Shown here: positions 1 to 7,693 of the stretch, one piece after another
How the letters are laid out: each line of letters starts with the position of its first letter
How positions within the stretch are numbered: the first letter of the stretch is position 1
Assembly: GCA_031253835.1 (NCBI GenBank)
Contig: JAIRVP010000056.1
Coordinates: forward strand, 1-64,000
Reading direction: 5' to 3'
From: Burkholderia sp.
GTDB lineage: Bacteria; Pseudomonadota; Gammaproteobacteria; Burkholderiales; Burkholderiaceae
Length of the DNA stretch: 64,000 nt
Program-made: the position numbers and the translations under genes
Notes under the pieces: generated by a model
What the model was told of the DNA's origin: nothing
Seen by the model: the letters and a program-made list of their open reading frames with translations, nothing else
Databases searched by the model: none

Positions 1-225
1 GCCGGCGATGATGCGCAGCAGCGTCGACTTGCCCGAGCCGGAACGGCCGAGCAGCCCGACGATCTCGCCTTCGCGCAGCGACAGGTTCGCGTCGTCGAGC
101 ACGAGCAGTTCGCCCTGCGTCTTGTTGAAGCCGCGGCAGACGTGATCGACCCGCAGGATTTCCTCACCGAGGCGCGGCGGCTGGGACGTCTGGACGGGGG
201 CGTTTACAGCATTCGGATTGTGCAT
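1..225 (-). CDS. ABC transporter ATP-binding protein, NitT/TauT type (3' part missing)
   Basis: N-terminal 75 codons of an ABC ATPase; the rest runs off the left edge of the window. After a short variable leader, the protein shows the usual first strands and a complete Walker A motif (GRSGSGKST, about residues 62-70), followed by LLRIIAG. It would power import through the fused permease encoded just upstream at 248-2005; only 22 bases separate them, so they are probably co-transcribed. This pairing is typical of nitrate/sulfonate/taurine-type importers, but the substrate cannot be read from the sequence, and no binding protein lies upstream inside the window. The ATG at 225 gives the family-like start. 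Confidence 0.85.
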   Translation of the reverse strand, partial: MHNPNAVNAPVQTSQPPRLGEEILRVDHVCRGFNKTQGELLVLDDANLSLREGEIVGLLGRSGSGKSTLLRIIAG

Positions 226-247
226 CGCGTTTCGCTCTCAATCGGTC

Positions 248-2005
248 TCAGTCGAGCCGCAGCTTCGCTTCGGCGAAGGCATACAGCGGGCGCCACAGCA
301 GGCGGTTGAACAGGGTGACGAACAGGGACATCACGGCGATGCCCAGGATGATCTTCGGGAAATCGCCGGCAGCCGTGGTCTGCGCGATGTATGCGCCGAG
401 GCCGTGCGCCTCGATCTTGGTGTTGCCCCACTGCACGGCTTCCGACACGATGCTCGCGTTCCACGCGCCGCCCGACGCGGTGATCGCGCCGGTCACGTAG
501 TACGGGAAGATGCCGGGCAGGATCGCCTGCCGCCACCACTGCCAGCCACGGATGCGGAAGTTCGTCGCCGCTTCGCGATAGTCGTTCGGGTAGGAGGTTG
601 CACCGGCGATCACGTTGAACAGGATATACCACTGCGTACCGAGCACGATCAGCGGCGACAGCCAGATGTCCGCGTTCAGGTGGAAGCGCGCGATCACGAT
701 CACGAACACCGGGAACAGCAGGTTGGCCGGGAACGCGGCGAGGACCTGCGCGAGCGGCTGCAGCTTCTCGGCCAGCCTCGGGCGCAGCCCGACCCACACG
801 CCGATCGGCACCCAGATCACGGACGCGATCGCGATCAGCACGACCACGCGCAGCAGCGTGATGAGCCCGAGCACGATCACATGGCCGACCTCGGCCATCG
901 TCACGCCGGTCGACACGAAGCTGACGACGCGCCACACGATATAGGCCGTGCCGAGCAGCACGAGGATCGCCCACGTGATGTCGACGGTGCGCGACGCCTT
1001 CTTCTCGACGCGCGGCAGCGAAAAACGCATCGCGCCCGACAGCGGCAGGCGCAGCGGAATCCGCGCGGCCTTCGCGAAGAACCAGCCGGCCGGCACGAGC
1101 AGCTGATGGATCAGGCGCGTGCGGCGCACGAGGTCGAGCAGCCAGGATTGCGGCGCATCGCCCGACGCGGTGTTCTCCATCCGGAACTTGTCGGCCCACG
1201 CGATGAGCGGACGGAACAGGAACTGGTCATACGCGAGGATCACGACCGTCATCGTGACGATCACCCAGCCGATCGCGCCGAGGTTCTTGTCCGAGATCGC
1301 CTGCGCGAGATACGCGCCGATGCCCGGCAGCGTGATGGTCTGGTTGCCGACGGTGATTGCCTCCGACGCGACGACGAAGAACCAGCCGCCCGACATCGAC
1401 ATCATCATGTTCCAGATCAGGCCCGGCATCGAGAACGGCACTTCGAGCTTCCAGAAGCGCTGCCACGACGTCAGGTGGAAGCTCCGCGCCACTTCGTCGA
1501 GGTCGCGCGGCACCGTACGCAGCGACTGGTAGAAGCTGAACGTCATGTTCCACGCCTGGCTCGTGAAGATCGCGAAGATCGCCGCGAGCTCGGCGCCGAG
1601 CACGCGACTCGGGAACAGCGCGAGGAAGAACGTGACCGTGAACGAGATGAAGCCGAGCACCGGCACCGACTGCAGGATGTCGAGGATCGGGATCAGCACC
1701 ATGCCCGCGCGACGGCTTTTTGCGGCGAGCGTGCCGTAGACGAGCGTGAACACGAGCGACGCGACCATCGCGGCAAGCATCCGCAGCGTGGTGCGCAACG
1801 CGTATTCGGGCAGGTTCGACGGGTCGAGCGAGATCTTCTGCGTCTGCAGCGTCCCGATCGGCGCCATCGTTTCGTGGAAACCGACGACCGCCATCGCGAT
1901 CAGGCAGATGATCAGCGGAAACGCGATGAAGTCCCACCGGTTCGGCAGAACGCGCCACGCGGACGCGTTGGCGGTCCGGTTCGGATTGAAGAATCCGACG
2001 TCCAT
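248..2005 (-). CDS. ABC transporter permease, two fused membrane domains (NitT/TauT type)
   Basis: A 585-residue inner-membrane permease with two BPD_transp_1-type halves. Each half has several hydrophobic helices and a cytoplasmic coupling loop (around LEVPFSMPGLIWN in the first half, QAILPGIFPYYVTG in the second). Most NitT/TauT permeases are single-domain proteins of about 260 residues, so this is a fused homodimer-like version, a form known in proteobacteria. I chose the ATG at 2005 because GGGGAGG lies just upstream, although the frame stays open for 55 more codons. It is in one operon with the ATPase at 1-225. The substrate is unknown; nitrate, sulfonate or bicarbonate are only class-level possibilities. 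Confidence 0.82.
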   Translation of the reverse strand: MDVGFFNPNRTANASAWRVLPNRWDFIAFPLIICLIAMAVVGFHETMAPIGTLQTQKISLDPSNLPEYALRTTLRMLAAMVASLVFTLVYGTLAAKSRRAGMVLIPILDILQSVPVLGFISFTVTFFLALFPSRVLGAELAAIFAIFTSQAWNMTFSFYQSLRTVPRDLDEVARSFHLTSWQRFWKLEVPFSMPGLIWNMMMSMSGGWFFVVASEAITVGNQTITLPGIGAYLAQAISDKNLGAIGWVIVTMTVVILAYDQFLFRPLIAWADKFRMENTASGDAPQSWLLDLVRRTRLIHQLLVPAGWFFAKAARIPLRLPLSGAMRFSLPRVEKKASRTVDITWAILVLLGTAYIVWRVVSFVSTGVTMAEVGHVIVLGLITLLRVVVLIAIASVIWVPIGVWVGLRPRLAEKLQPLAQVLAAFPANLLFPVFVIVIARFHLNADIWLSPLIVLGTQWYILFNVIAGATSYPNDYREAATNFRIRGWQWWRQAILPGIFPYYVTGAITASGGAWNASIVSEAVQWGNTKIEAHGLGAYIAQTTAAGDFPKIILGIAVMSLFVTLFNRLLWRPLYAFAEAKLRLD

Positions 2006-2058
2006 CAGGCGCCCTCCCCGGTAAGGCCGAACGAAGCCGGCAGTCGATGTTGATTCAT
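2005..2058 (-). CDS. Possible 17-residue upstream leader ORF
   Basis: An ATG at 2058 opens a 17-codon frame whose TGA shares its A with the ATG of the ABC permease (TGATG). The permease ribosome-binding site GGGGAGG lies inside this small frame, so translation of the leader could affect permease initiation. It has no clear ribosome-binding site of its own, and the peptide has no recognisable motif. This is a weak candidate that may be chance. Confidence 0.2.
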   Translation of the reverse strand: MNQHRLPASFGLTGEGA

Positions 2059-2449
2059 GGCAAAGCGCACGGGCGCGGTAATTCGATTGACTGACGATCT
2101 CGCGCACGCGCGATGCGCCGTGCGTGCGAGCTGCTCCCGCGATCCCGGGCGAGTCGGCCCGCGACGGCACGACACTACACCAACCTGTATTTCAGGTACA
2201 ACCGTCCGGGGGCGGCGCACGGAACGTGCCCGACGCGCGGGCGGACGGCCGGTGCACGGTACGGAGCAGCCCGGCCTGAGTCCTTCGGCCGGCAGCAGGC
2301 CCGAATTATGCCGTGATCCGGCCCGGCCGGGAACCCGCCAGCCGCACGCGGGCGCAAACCGTGCCGGGCATCCGCAGCCGAATACGGCGAAGCGGGTATG
2401 ATCGGGGCTAGCCCCCTTGGGGATCGATCGACGAGCGGGAGGAAAGGGA
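2006..2449. other. Intergenic region between divergent genes
   Basis: This 444-base gap holds the upstream regions of the ABC permease (minus) and the small Cas2-like protein (plus). A TATGAT hexamer at 2397-2402 is a plausible -10 for the rightward gene, though no good -35 is visible 17 bases before it. A perfect 12-base palindrome, GGGGCTAGCCCC, at 2404-2415 follows directly. Apart from the leader ORF at 2005-2058, I see no other coding potential. Confidence 0.5.
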
Positions 2450-2716
2450 ATGGCAGGAAACTTGGTGATCGTCTGCCGCGATCAGGATGCCGACGCGTTC
2501 TACGAACTGATGCAGGAGTACGGGTCGTTCCAGACGCGGCTGTCGTCGACGGCGTGGTACCTGAACATGAACGTCGTGCCGGAATCGCTGCAGGAGGAAA
2601 TCCTGGAGCGCCTCGGCCGGTATACGACCGTCTACATCTTCGAGGCCACCACCGTGACCTACAACACCATCGACAGCAACGCGGCCGAGACGCTCGGCAC
2701 GCTGTTCGGCGAATGA
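2450..2716 (+). CDS. Small conserved hypothetical protein, Cas2-like ferredoxin fold
   Basis: An 88-residue cytoplasmic protein. I take the ATG at 2450 because AGGAAAGGGA precedes it; an earlier in-frame ATG at 2417 lacks a ribosome-binding site. The predicted order is strand (NLVIVCR), helix (DADAFYELMQEYG), strand (RLSSTAWYLNMNV), helix (SLQEEILERL), strand (TVYIFEATTV). This beta-alpha-beta-beta-alpha-beta pattern, with an STAWYL strand, resembles the stand-alone Cas2-like/SinR family. The function is not known: there are no Cas neighbours and no CRISPR array. It is followed by a terminator-like hairpin at 2723-2752 and is convergent with envZ. The fold is inferred by eye from sequence pattern only. 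Confidence 0.7.
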   Translation: MAGNLVIVCRDQDADAFYELMQEYGSFQTRLSSTAWYLNMNVVPESLQEEILERLGRYTTVYIFEATTVTYNTIDSNAAETLGTLFGE

Positions 2717-2722
2717 TGCCGC

Positions 2723-2752
2723 GCGGCGCCCGCCCGGCCGGGCAGGCGCCGC
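2723..2752. terminator. Stem-loop between convergent genes
   Basis: Near-perfect hairpin (GCGGCGCC / GGCGCCGC outer stem, GCCC / GGGC inner stem, one mismatch) between the small protein ending at 2716 and envZ ending at 2759. There is no T-run, so termination efficiency is uncertain. Confidence 0.45.
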
Positions 2753-2758
2753 AGCCGC

Positions 2759-4075
2759 TCATGCGGCCTGTGCGTGGGGTTCGTCCTTCGGCACCACTTC
2801 GAACGGGAATGTCATCGCGACGCGCAGGCCGCCTTCGGGGCGGTTGCCGATGTCGCACGCCCCGCCCAGCCTGAGCACCAGCCGCTCGACGATCGCGAGC
2901 CCGAGCCCGCTGTGGCCGTTCCCGCCGCGCGCGGGGTCGAGCCGCACGAACGGACGCGTCGCGGCCGCCAGATCGCGCGGCGCAATCCCGCCACCGCTGT
3001 CGCTCACCGACAACACATAGCCGGTCGGCGTGCGCGCCGTCTCGACGAGCACCGGCGGTGCGCCATACGCATGCGCGTTGTCCAGCAGGTTCGACAGGAT
3101 CCGGTCGAGCGTGGCCGTCGGCAGCCGGAAGCCCGGATCGGCATCGAGCTGAGTCTGGACCGTCGGCGCATTCGGCGCAACCGCGCGATAGCTGCGTGCA
3201 ATCCGCTCGCAGGCCTGGTCGACCGACACCGGTTCGCTACGGTCGGACCCGCCGTGCGCGAACACCAGGAATTGGTCGACGATGTGCGACATCGAGTCGA
3301 CATCGCGCACGACGCCGTCGCGCAACCGCGCGTCGTCCATCATTTCCGCCCGCAGGCGCATCCGCGCGAGCGGCGTGCGCAGGTCGTGCGCGACGCCTGC
3401 CAGCATCACCGCGCGATCGTTTTCTGCCTGCGACACCTGCTCCACCATCTGGTTGAAGCCGTGCGTGAGCTGGCGCAGCTCGCGCGGGCCGCGCTCGCGC
3501 AGCGGCGGCACCGGCTGCCCGCGGCCGAAACGTGCGACCGCACGTGCGAGCGAGCGCAGCGGCTGCTGCAGCTGCCAGGCCGCGAACAGCGCGGCGATCA
3601 CGCCGGCCGAGAAGATCGTGCCGAGCCACAGCAGCATCCGGTCGAGCGAACGCGGCGGCCGCAGCGGCTGCACGGGCACCACGATCCAGTTGCGGTCGGC
3701 CGGCTCCTTCACCCACAGCACCGGCGGATGGCCAGGCGCGCCGATCTCGACCTGCGTGCCGGGCGGCATGCGGTCGCTGACGTCATCGCGGAAACGCTTG
3801 AGCGGCGGCGGCAGCCCCGAATCGCCGCCCTTCGGTATGTCGGCGCTGCCCGGCGTCACGAGCCGCACGCGCGACGGCAGCGGCTGGTCCGGCGTCCGCG
3901 CGACGTGCTGGCGCACCGCGTCGACGAGGAAGGTGGCCTCCTCGACCGCATAACGCGTCTGCATCTGGTTGCGCTCGAGCCGCATCGCGAAGAACCACGC
4001 GAAGTGCGACAGGAGCAGGACACCGATGACGAGCAGCGCCAGCCGCCCGAACAGTGAATCAATGGGTTTGCGCAT
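2759..4075 (-). CDS. envZ: Sensor histidine kinase EnvZ
   Basis: A 438-residue inner-membrane sensor kinase partnered with OmpR. It has TM1 at about 12-31, a periplasmic region of about 110 residues, TM2 at about 147-167, a HAMP segment, then the dimerisation/phosphoacceptor box AGVAHDLRTPLARMR with His230. The ATP-binding part shows an N box (LSNLLDNAHAYG), a G1 box (SDSGGGIAP) and a G2 box (GHSGLGLAI). Its start overlaps the end of ompR by 17 bases, so the two are translated together. The length fits EnvZ-type kinases, and the AHDLRTPL box is the EnvZ-like variant of the H box. Confidence 0.9.
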   Translation of the reverse strand: MRKPIDSLFGRLALLVIGVLLLSHFAWFFAMRLERNQMQTRYAVEEATFLVDAVRQHVARTPDQPLPSRVRLVTPGSADIPKGGDSGLPPPLKRFRDDVSDRMPPGTQVEIGAPGHPPVLWVKEPADRNWIVVPVQPLRPPRSLDRMLLWLGTIFSAGVIAALFAAWQLQQPLRSLARAVARFGRGQPVPPLRERGPRELRQLTHGFNQMVEQVSQAENDRAVMLAGVAHDLRTPLARMRLRAEMMDDARLRDGVVRDVDSMSHIVDQFLVFAHGGSDRSEPVSVDQACERIARSYRAVAPNAPTVQTQLDADPGFRLPTATLDRILSNLLDNAHAYGAPPVLVETARTPTGYVLSVSDSGGGIAPRDLAAATRPFVRLDPARGGNGHSGLGLAIVERLVLRLGGACDIGNRPEGGLRVAMTFPFEVVPKDEPHAQAA

Positions 4076-4784
4076 GAGCCTCGCCGTCGGGCACGAACAC
4101 GTAGCCGCGCCCGCGCACCGTCTGGATGAAGCGCGGCGTCGACGGATCCGTTTCGAGGATGCGGCGCAGGCGCCACACCTGGACGTCGATGCCGCGGTCG
4201 GTACCGTCGTACTCGGGCCCGTGCAGCAGCTCGAGCAGCCGCTCGCGCGTCAGCGTGCGCAGCGCATGGTTCACGAAGATCTTCAGCAGCGCGAATTCGC
4301 TGCTCGACAGCGTGGCCGGCTTGCCGTCGACCGACAGCGTGCGCGCCTGGAAGTCGAGCAGGAAGCGGCCGAACGCGAACGGCTCGCGCTGTTCGGGCGC
4401 GGCCGCCGACGGCGTCGCGCGGCGGCGGCGCAGCACGGCCTGCACGCGCGCGAGCAGCTCGCGCGGGTTGAACGGCTTGCCGAGGTAGTCGTCCGCGCCG
4501 AGCTCGAGCCCGACGATGCGGTCGACGTCGTCCGCCCGCGCGGTCAGCATGATCACGGGGATGTCGTCGCCAGCCGCGCGCAGCTGGCGCAGCGCGGTCA
4601 GGCCGTCCACGCCCGGCATCATCAGGTCCAGCACGATCAGGTCGGGCCGCTCGCGCTCGAGGCGCTTCTCGAGCGTCGCCGCGTCGTGCAGCACGGACAC
4701 TTCCATCCCCTGGCGCACGAGATAGTCGCGCAGCAGGTCTCGGAGTTCTTGGTCGTCGTCGACGATGAGGATCTGGGTAGTCAT
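4059..4784 (-). CDS. ompR: Response regulator OmpR
   Basis: A 241-residue DNA-binding response regulator. The receiver domain has the acidic pocket (DDD at 9-11), phosphoacceptor Asp53 (LIVLDLMMPG), a Thr in MLTARADDVDRI, and Lys103 in the KPFNPRELLAR segment characteristic of OmpR. The C-terminal winged helix ends in RFIQTVRGRGYVFVPDG, very close to enterobacterial OmpR. The ATG at 4784 is the start that aligns with the receiver N-terminus; the open frame extends 94 codons upstream without family similarity. It is transcribed first in an ompR-envZ operon and is divergent from the Spy-like gene across a region with tandem GGTTAC repeats. Confidence 0.93.
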   Translation of the reverse strand: MTTQILIVDDDQELRDLLRDYLVRQGMEVSVLHDAATLEKRLERERPDLIVLDLMMPGVDGLTALRQLRAAGDDIPVIMLTARADDVDRIVGLELGADDYLGKPFNPRELLARVQAVLRRRRATPSAAAPEQREPFAFGRFLLDFQARTLSVDGKPATLSSSEFALLKIFVNHALRTLTRERLLELLHGPEYDGTDRGIDVQVWRLRRILETDPSTPRFIQTVRGRGYVFVPDGEAHAQTH

Positions 4785-4840
4785 GGCTCGAAGTTTACCG
4801 CGCGAGGGCGGAGTCGAAGAACGAAACAAAGGGACGAAAG

Positions 4841-4886
4841 GGTTACTGCGGGTTACCGCGCAAGGGAACTGTAATGCACGGTAACC
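4841..4886. promoter_or_regulatory. Candidate OmpR-type operator: tandem 10-bp repeats plus an inverted copy
   Basis: GGTTACTGCG (4841-4850) is directly followed by GGTTACCGCG (4851-4860), and GGTAACC (4880-4886) is the inverted form of GGTTACC. Tandem half-sites with 10-11 bp period are the known arrangement for OmpR/PhoB-class regulators. The site lies between ompR (start 4784, leftward) and the Spy-like gene (start 5009, rightward), so it could control either one. Confidence 0.55.
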
Positions 4887-5008
4887 GGGCCGCCGCCCCA
4901 CGTAACACCGGCCGGGGCCTGCATCGCTAACCTGCGTCTTACCGGATGCGGTACTCGGCTTTCCCGGCACCGCATCGCCGGACCCTTTGGATACAAGGAG
5001 TTTCTGAA

Positions 5009-5560
5009 ATGTATAAGAAGACTTCCCGCGTGGCCATCGCGGCCGCCACCGTGCTCGCTCTCGCATTCGGCACTGCGCATGCCGCGCAGCCCAACGACAT
5101 GCCGCCTCCGGGCGGCCCCGGCATGCACCAGATGCATGGCGGGCACGAAGGCGGCCCGTTCGGCGCCATCATGAAACTGCACGACCAGCTGAAGCTCAAC
5201 GCGTCGCAGGAACAGCAATGGCAAGCGGCCGTCAACACGATGAAGCAGAACCATGACGCGATGCGCAAGAGCCACGAGCAGATGCGCGAGCAGTTCAAGG
5301 CGCAGCAGAACCAGCCGATTCTCGACCTGAGCGCGATGCATTCGGCGCGCCAGCAGGCCGAACAGCAGAACGCGCAGCTGCGCGAGCAGACGTCCGCCGC
5401 CTGGCTCACGTTCTACAACGGGCTGAACGACCAGCAGAAGACGATGGTCAGCACGGCGCTCAAGCGGCAGTTCGCGAAGATGGAGCAGCGCCACGAGAAA
5501 ATGAAGGAGCGCTGGGAGCAGCATCGCGCCGCCAAGGGCGCATCGGCGCCGGCGCAGTAA
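5009..5560 (+). CDS. Periplasmic Spy/CpxP-like protein (LTXXQ family)
   Basis: A 183-residue exported protein. The signal peptide ends at about TAHA-AQ (residue 26). The mature part starts with a Pro/Gly/His/Met-rich stretch and then forms long charged helices rich in Gln, Glu, Met and Lys. Two degenerate LTxxQ-type motifs are visible (LNASQEQQW and LNDQQKTM), as in Spy and CpxP, which act as periplasmic chaperones and feedback regulators. AAGGAG at 4995-5000 selects the ATG at 5009. The divergent ompR-envZ pair suggests control by envelope stress. The His/Met-rich N-terminus could bind metal; that is inference. Confidence 0.8.
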   Translation: MYKKTSRVAIAAATVLALAFGTAHAAQPNDMPPPGGPGMHQMHGGHEGGPFGAIMKLHDQLKLNASQEQQWQAAVNTMKQNHDAMRKSHEQMREQFKAQQNQPILDLSAMHSARQQAEQQNAQLREQTSAAWLTFYNGLNDQQKTMVSTALKRQFAKMEQRHEKMKERWEQHRAAKGASAPAQ

Positions 5561-5592
5561 GCCGGCTGGCCGCTCCTCGGAGCGGCGGCGAA

Positions 5593-5625
5593 GGGGACGC
5601 GGGCATCGGCCCGCGTCCCCTTTTT
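5593..5625 (+). terminator. Rho-independent terminator of the Spy-like gene
   Basis: An 11-bp stem (GGGGACGCGGG / CCCGCGTCCCC) followed by TTTTT, 32 bases after the stop codon. Confidence 0.85.
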
Positions 5626-5629
5626 CGTG

Positions 5630-6328
5630 TCAGGCGACGTCGAACAGCAGCACCTCGGCCGCCCGGCCGCGCGCGAACGCCACCGCGTCCACGCCGCCGA
5701 TCCGCGCGCCATCGCCGGCGGCCAGCGCGCGGCCGTTGACCTCGACGTCGCCGCGCACCACGTGCACGTAGGTGCTGCGCCCGGCACGGACATCGAACGC
5801 CGCCGCCTCGTCGCCGTCGATCAGCCCCGCGAAGATGCGGGCGTCCGCCCGCATCGACAGCGCGCCGTCGCCACCGCCCTGCGCCGCGACGAGCCGCAGC
5901 CTGCCGCGTTTCTCGTCGTCGGCGAAATGCCGCTCCTCGTAACCGGGCCGCCCGCCCCGCTCGGCCGGCTGCAGCCAGATCTGCAACAGATGCAGCGGCC
6001 GGTCGCGCGACGCGTTGGTTTCGCTGTGCATGAGCCCCGTGCCGGCACTCAACCGCTGGATGCCGCCGGCGCGGACGATCGCGCCGCAGCCGAGGCTGTC
6101 GCGGTGCGCGAGCGCACCGTCCAGCACGTAGGTCACGATCTCCACGTCGCGACGCGGCTGCATCCCGAACCCGCGCGTCGGCGCGATCCGGTCCTCGCTC
6201 AGCACGTGCAGCGCGCCGACCGGCGGATGTGCATTCGCGGCGCGGCCGGCGGCCGAAAAGCTGTGACTCGATTCGAGCCAGCCTTGGCGCGTGTGGCAGC
6301 GGTCTTCGGCGCGGCGGATCTGGAACAT
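5630..6328 (-). CDS. Pirin family protein
   Basis: A 232-residue bicupin of the pirin/YhaK type. The N-terminal cupin holds PRRDVEIVTYVLDGALAHRDSLG and the following IQRLSAGTGLMHSETN, which supply the metal-binding His and Glu residues expected in pirins. The C-terminal cupin (from about residue 150) is less conserved. Some bacterial pirins have quercetin 2,3-dioxygenase activity; the substrate here is unknown. The start at 6328 gives the usual pirin N-terminus; 87 upstream in-frame codons show no family similarity. It is a single gene, divergent from the amino-acid ABC operon. Confidence 0.85.
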   Translation of the reverse strand: MFQIRRAEDRCHTRQGWLESSHSFSAAGRAANAHPPVGALHVLSEDRIAPTRGFGMQPRRDVEIVTYVLDGALAHRDSLGCGAIVRAGGIQRLSAGTGLMHSETNASRDRPLHLLQIWLQPAERGGRPGYEERHFADDEKRGRLRLVAAQGGGDGALSMRADARIFAGLIDGDEAAAFDVRAGRSTYVHVVRGDVEVNGRALAAGDGARIGGVDAVAFARGRAAEVLLFDVA

Positions 6329-6693
6329 GGCGCGGGCACTCCGGGGGGCAGGATATTTGTTCGGGTTTACCTCCACTGTAGGGGGACACCGAACGCGCCA
6401 CAATCCACCGCCGGCGCACCGCATCGTTGCGCCCGCACAACCAATCGCCAAAATATTCGTTGCGAATACCACGATTGCCGCAACAGCCGAATCGAAGAAT
6501 CGATCGATCGCGCCGGATTGCCGTTTTCCGGGTATCGCGTTCGGGTAAAATACCGCCCTTTTGGCGTTCGCCGTTCCGGCGGCCGCCAACGCCCAAGCGC
6601 CGCCCGGCGAATTTTGGCCGTCTAGAATACGCCGCGGCGCCCGGTCCGACCGGCCGCGAGCGCCCCCGGAAAGTCAGCAACAAAAGGATGGAA
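6329..6693. other. Divergent intergenic region, pirin / amino-acid ABC operon
   Basis: This 365-base region carries the promoters of two divergent genes. A palindrome, TATTCG-ttg-CGAATA, lies at 6454-6468, in the middle of the more AT-rich part. Possible -10 hexamers on the plus strand are TAAAAT (6546-6551) and TAGAAT (6623-6628), neither with a convincing -35. No coding feature is seen. Confidence 0.5.
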
Positions 6694-7476
6694 ATGAAGA
6701 AGGCCGCCCTGTGCGCCGCCCTCGCCCTCGTGGCGGGCAGCGCCTTCGCGAAGGAGTGGAAGACCGTGCGGATCGGTGTCGATGCCAGCTACCCGCCGTT
6801 CGAGTCGACCGCGCCGAGCGGCGAGATCGTCGGTTTCGACGTCGATCTCACCAAGGAAATCTGCAAGCGAATCAACGTGAAGTGCGTGTGGGTGGCGCAG
6901 GATCTCGACGGGATCATCCCCGCGCTGAAGGCGAAGAAGTACGACGTCATCGTGTCGTCGCTGACCGTCACGGACAAGCGCCGCGAGCAGATCGACTTCT
7001 CCGACAAGGTGTACGACGCACCGGCGCGGATGATCGCGAAGACCGGCTCGCCGCTGCTGCCGACGGTCGCGTCGCTGAAAGGCAAGCGCGTCGGCGTCGA
7101 GCAGGGCTCGACGCAGGAAACCTACGCGAAGGCGTACTGGGAACCGCAGGGCGTGACGATCATTCCTTACCAGAACCAGGACCAGGTCTATGCCGATCTC
7201 GGCTCGGGCCGCCTCGACGCGACGCTGCAGGACGAGCTGCAGGCCGACTACGGCTTCCTGCGCACGCCGCGCGGCAAGGGTTTCGCGTTCGCCGGGCCGG
7301 AAGTGAAGGATCCGAAGACGATCGGCGACGGCACCGCGATCGGCCTGCGCAAGGACGATACTGACCTGAAGCTCAAGATCAACAAGGCGCTGGCCGACAT
7401 GCACAAGGACGGCACGTACGACCGGCTGTCGCACAAGTACTTCTCGTTCAGCGTCTATTCGGCGCCGGCCCGCTGA
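6694..7476 (+). CDS. Polar amino-acid ABC transporter, periplasmic binding protein (HisJ/ArgT type)
   Basis: A 260-residue periplasmic solute-binding protein of the SBP_bac_3 family. The signal peptide is residues 1-19 (cleavage after SAFA). The mature domain opens with VRIGVDASYPPFE and GFDVDLTKEICKR, and has DGIIPALKAKKYDVIVSS and the hinge-side RRE segment used for the ligand carboxylate. This fits the histidine/lysine/arginine/ornithine binders. I prefer the ATG at 6694 to the one at 6688 because AAAGGA at 6683-6687 is correctly spaced only from 6694. It is the first gene of the operon and is separated from hisQ by 217 bases with hairpins. Confidence 0.88.
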   Translation: MKKAALCAALALVAGSAFAKEWKTVRIGVDASYPPFESTAPSGEIVGFDVDLTKEICKRINVKCVWVAQDLDGIIPALKAKKYDVIVSSLTVTDKRREQIDFSDKVYDAPARMIAKTGSPLLPTVASLKGKRVGVEQGSTQETYAKAYWEPQGVTIIPYQNQDQVYADLGSGRLDATLQDELQADYGFLRTPRGKGFAFAGPEVKDPKTIGDGTAIGLRKDDTDLKLKINKALADMHKDGTYDRLSHKYFSFSVYSAPAR

Positions 7477-7586
7477 GCGCCGACAAGAAGAAGCAACGGA
7501 TGCGGGGGCGGCCCCGTCTCCGCGCAGTACAGGCAGTCAACCACGCGCCGCCCGCCCCCTTGCCCGCCGCTCGCGCGACGGGCCTG

Positions 7587-7604
7587 CCCGGCACCGTTGC
7601 CGGG
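7587..7604 (+). repeat. Intercistronic hairpin 1 (binding protein to hisQ)
   Basis: CCCGGCA-ccgt-TGCCGGG, a perfect 7-bp stem with a 4-base loop in the spacer after the binding-protein gene. No T-run follows, so it looks like an mRNA-processing or stability element and not a terminator. Confidence 0.5.
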
Positions 7605-7661
7605 GCGGACGGTCATGATACGCACGGGGCGTTCCGCGCAGCTTGGCGGGCGCGTCTTTCG

Positions 7662-7680
7662 CGGCGCACTGCGTGCGCCG
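7662..7680 (+). repeat. Intercistronic hairpin 2, just before the hisQ ribosome-binding site
   Basis: CGGCGCAC-tgc-GTGCGCCG, a perfect 8-bp stem ending 13 bases before the hisQ ATG. The AAGGA at 7683-7687 directly follows it. The position suggests an effect on the relative expression of the binding protein and the membrane components. Confidence 0.5.
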
Positions 7681-7693
7681 TCAAGGACCACAT

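Noticed and set aside
2404..2415. GGGGCTAGCCCC palindrome as a definite operator
   Set aside because: In such GC-rich DNA a 12-base palindrome can occur by chance. It is mentioned only in the intergenic description, without a functional claim.
2450..2716. Part of a CRISPR-Cas system
   Set aside because: Although the protein looks Cas2-like, no repeat-spacer array and no other cas gene is present in the window.
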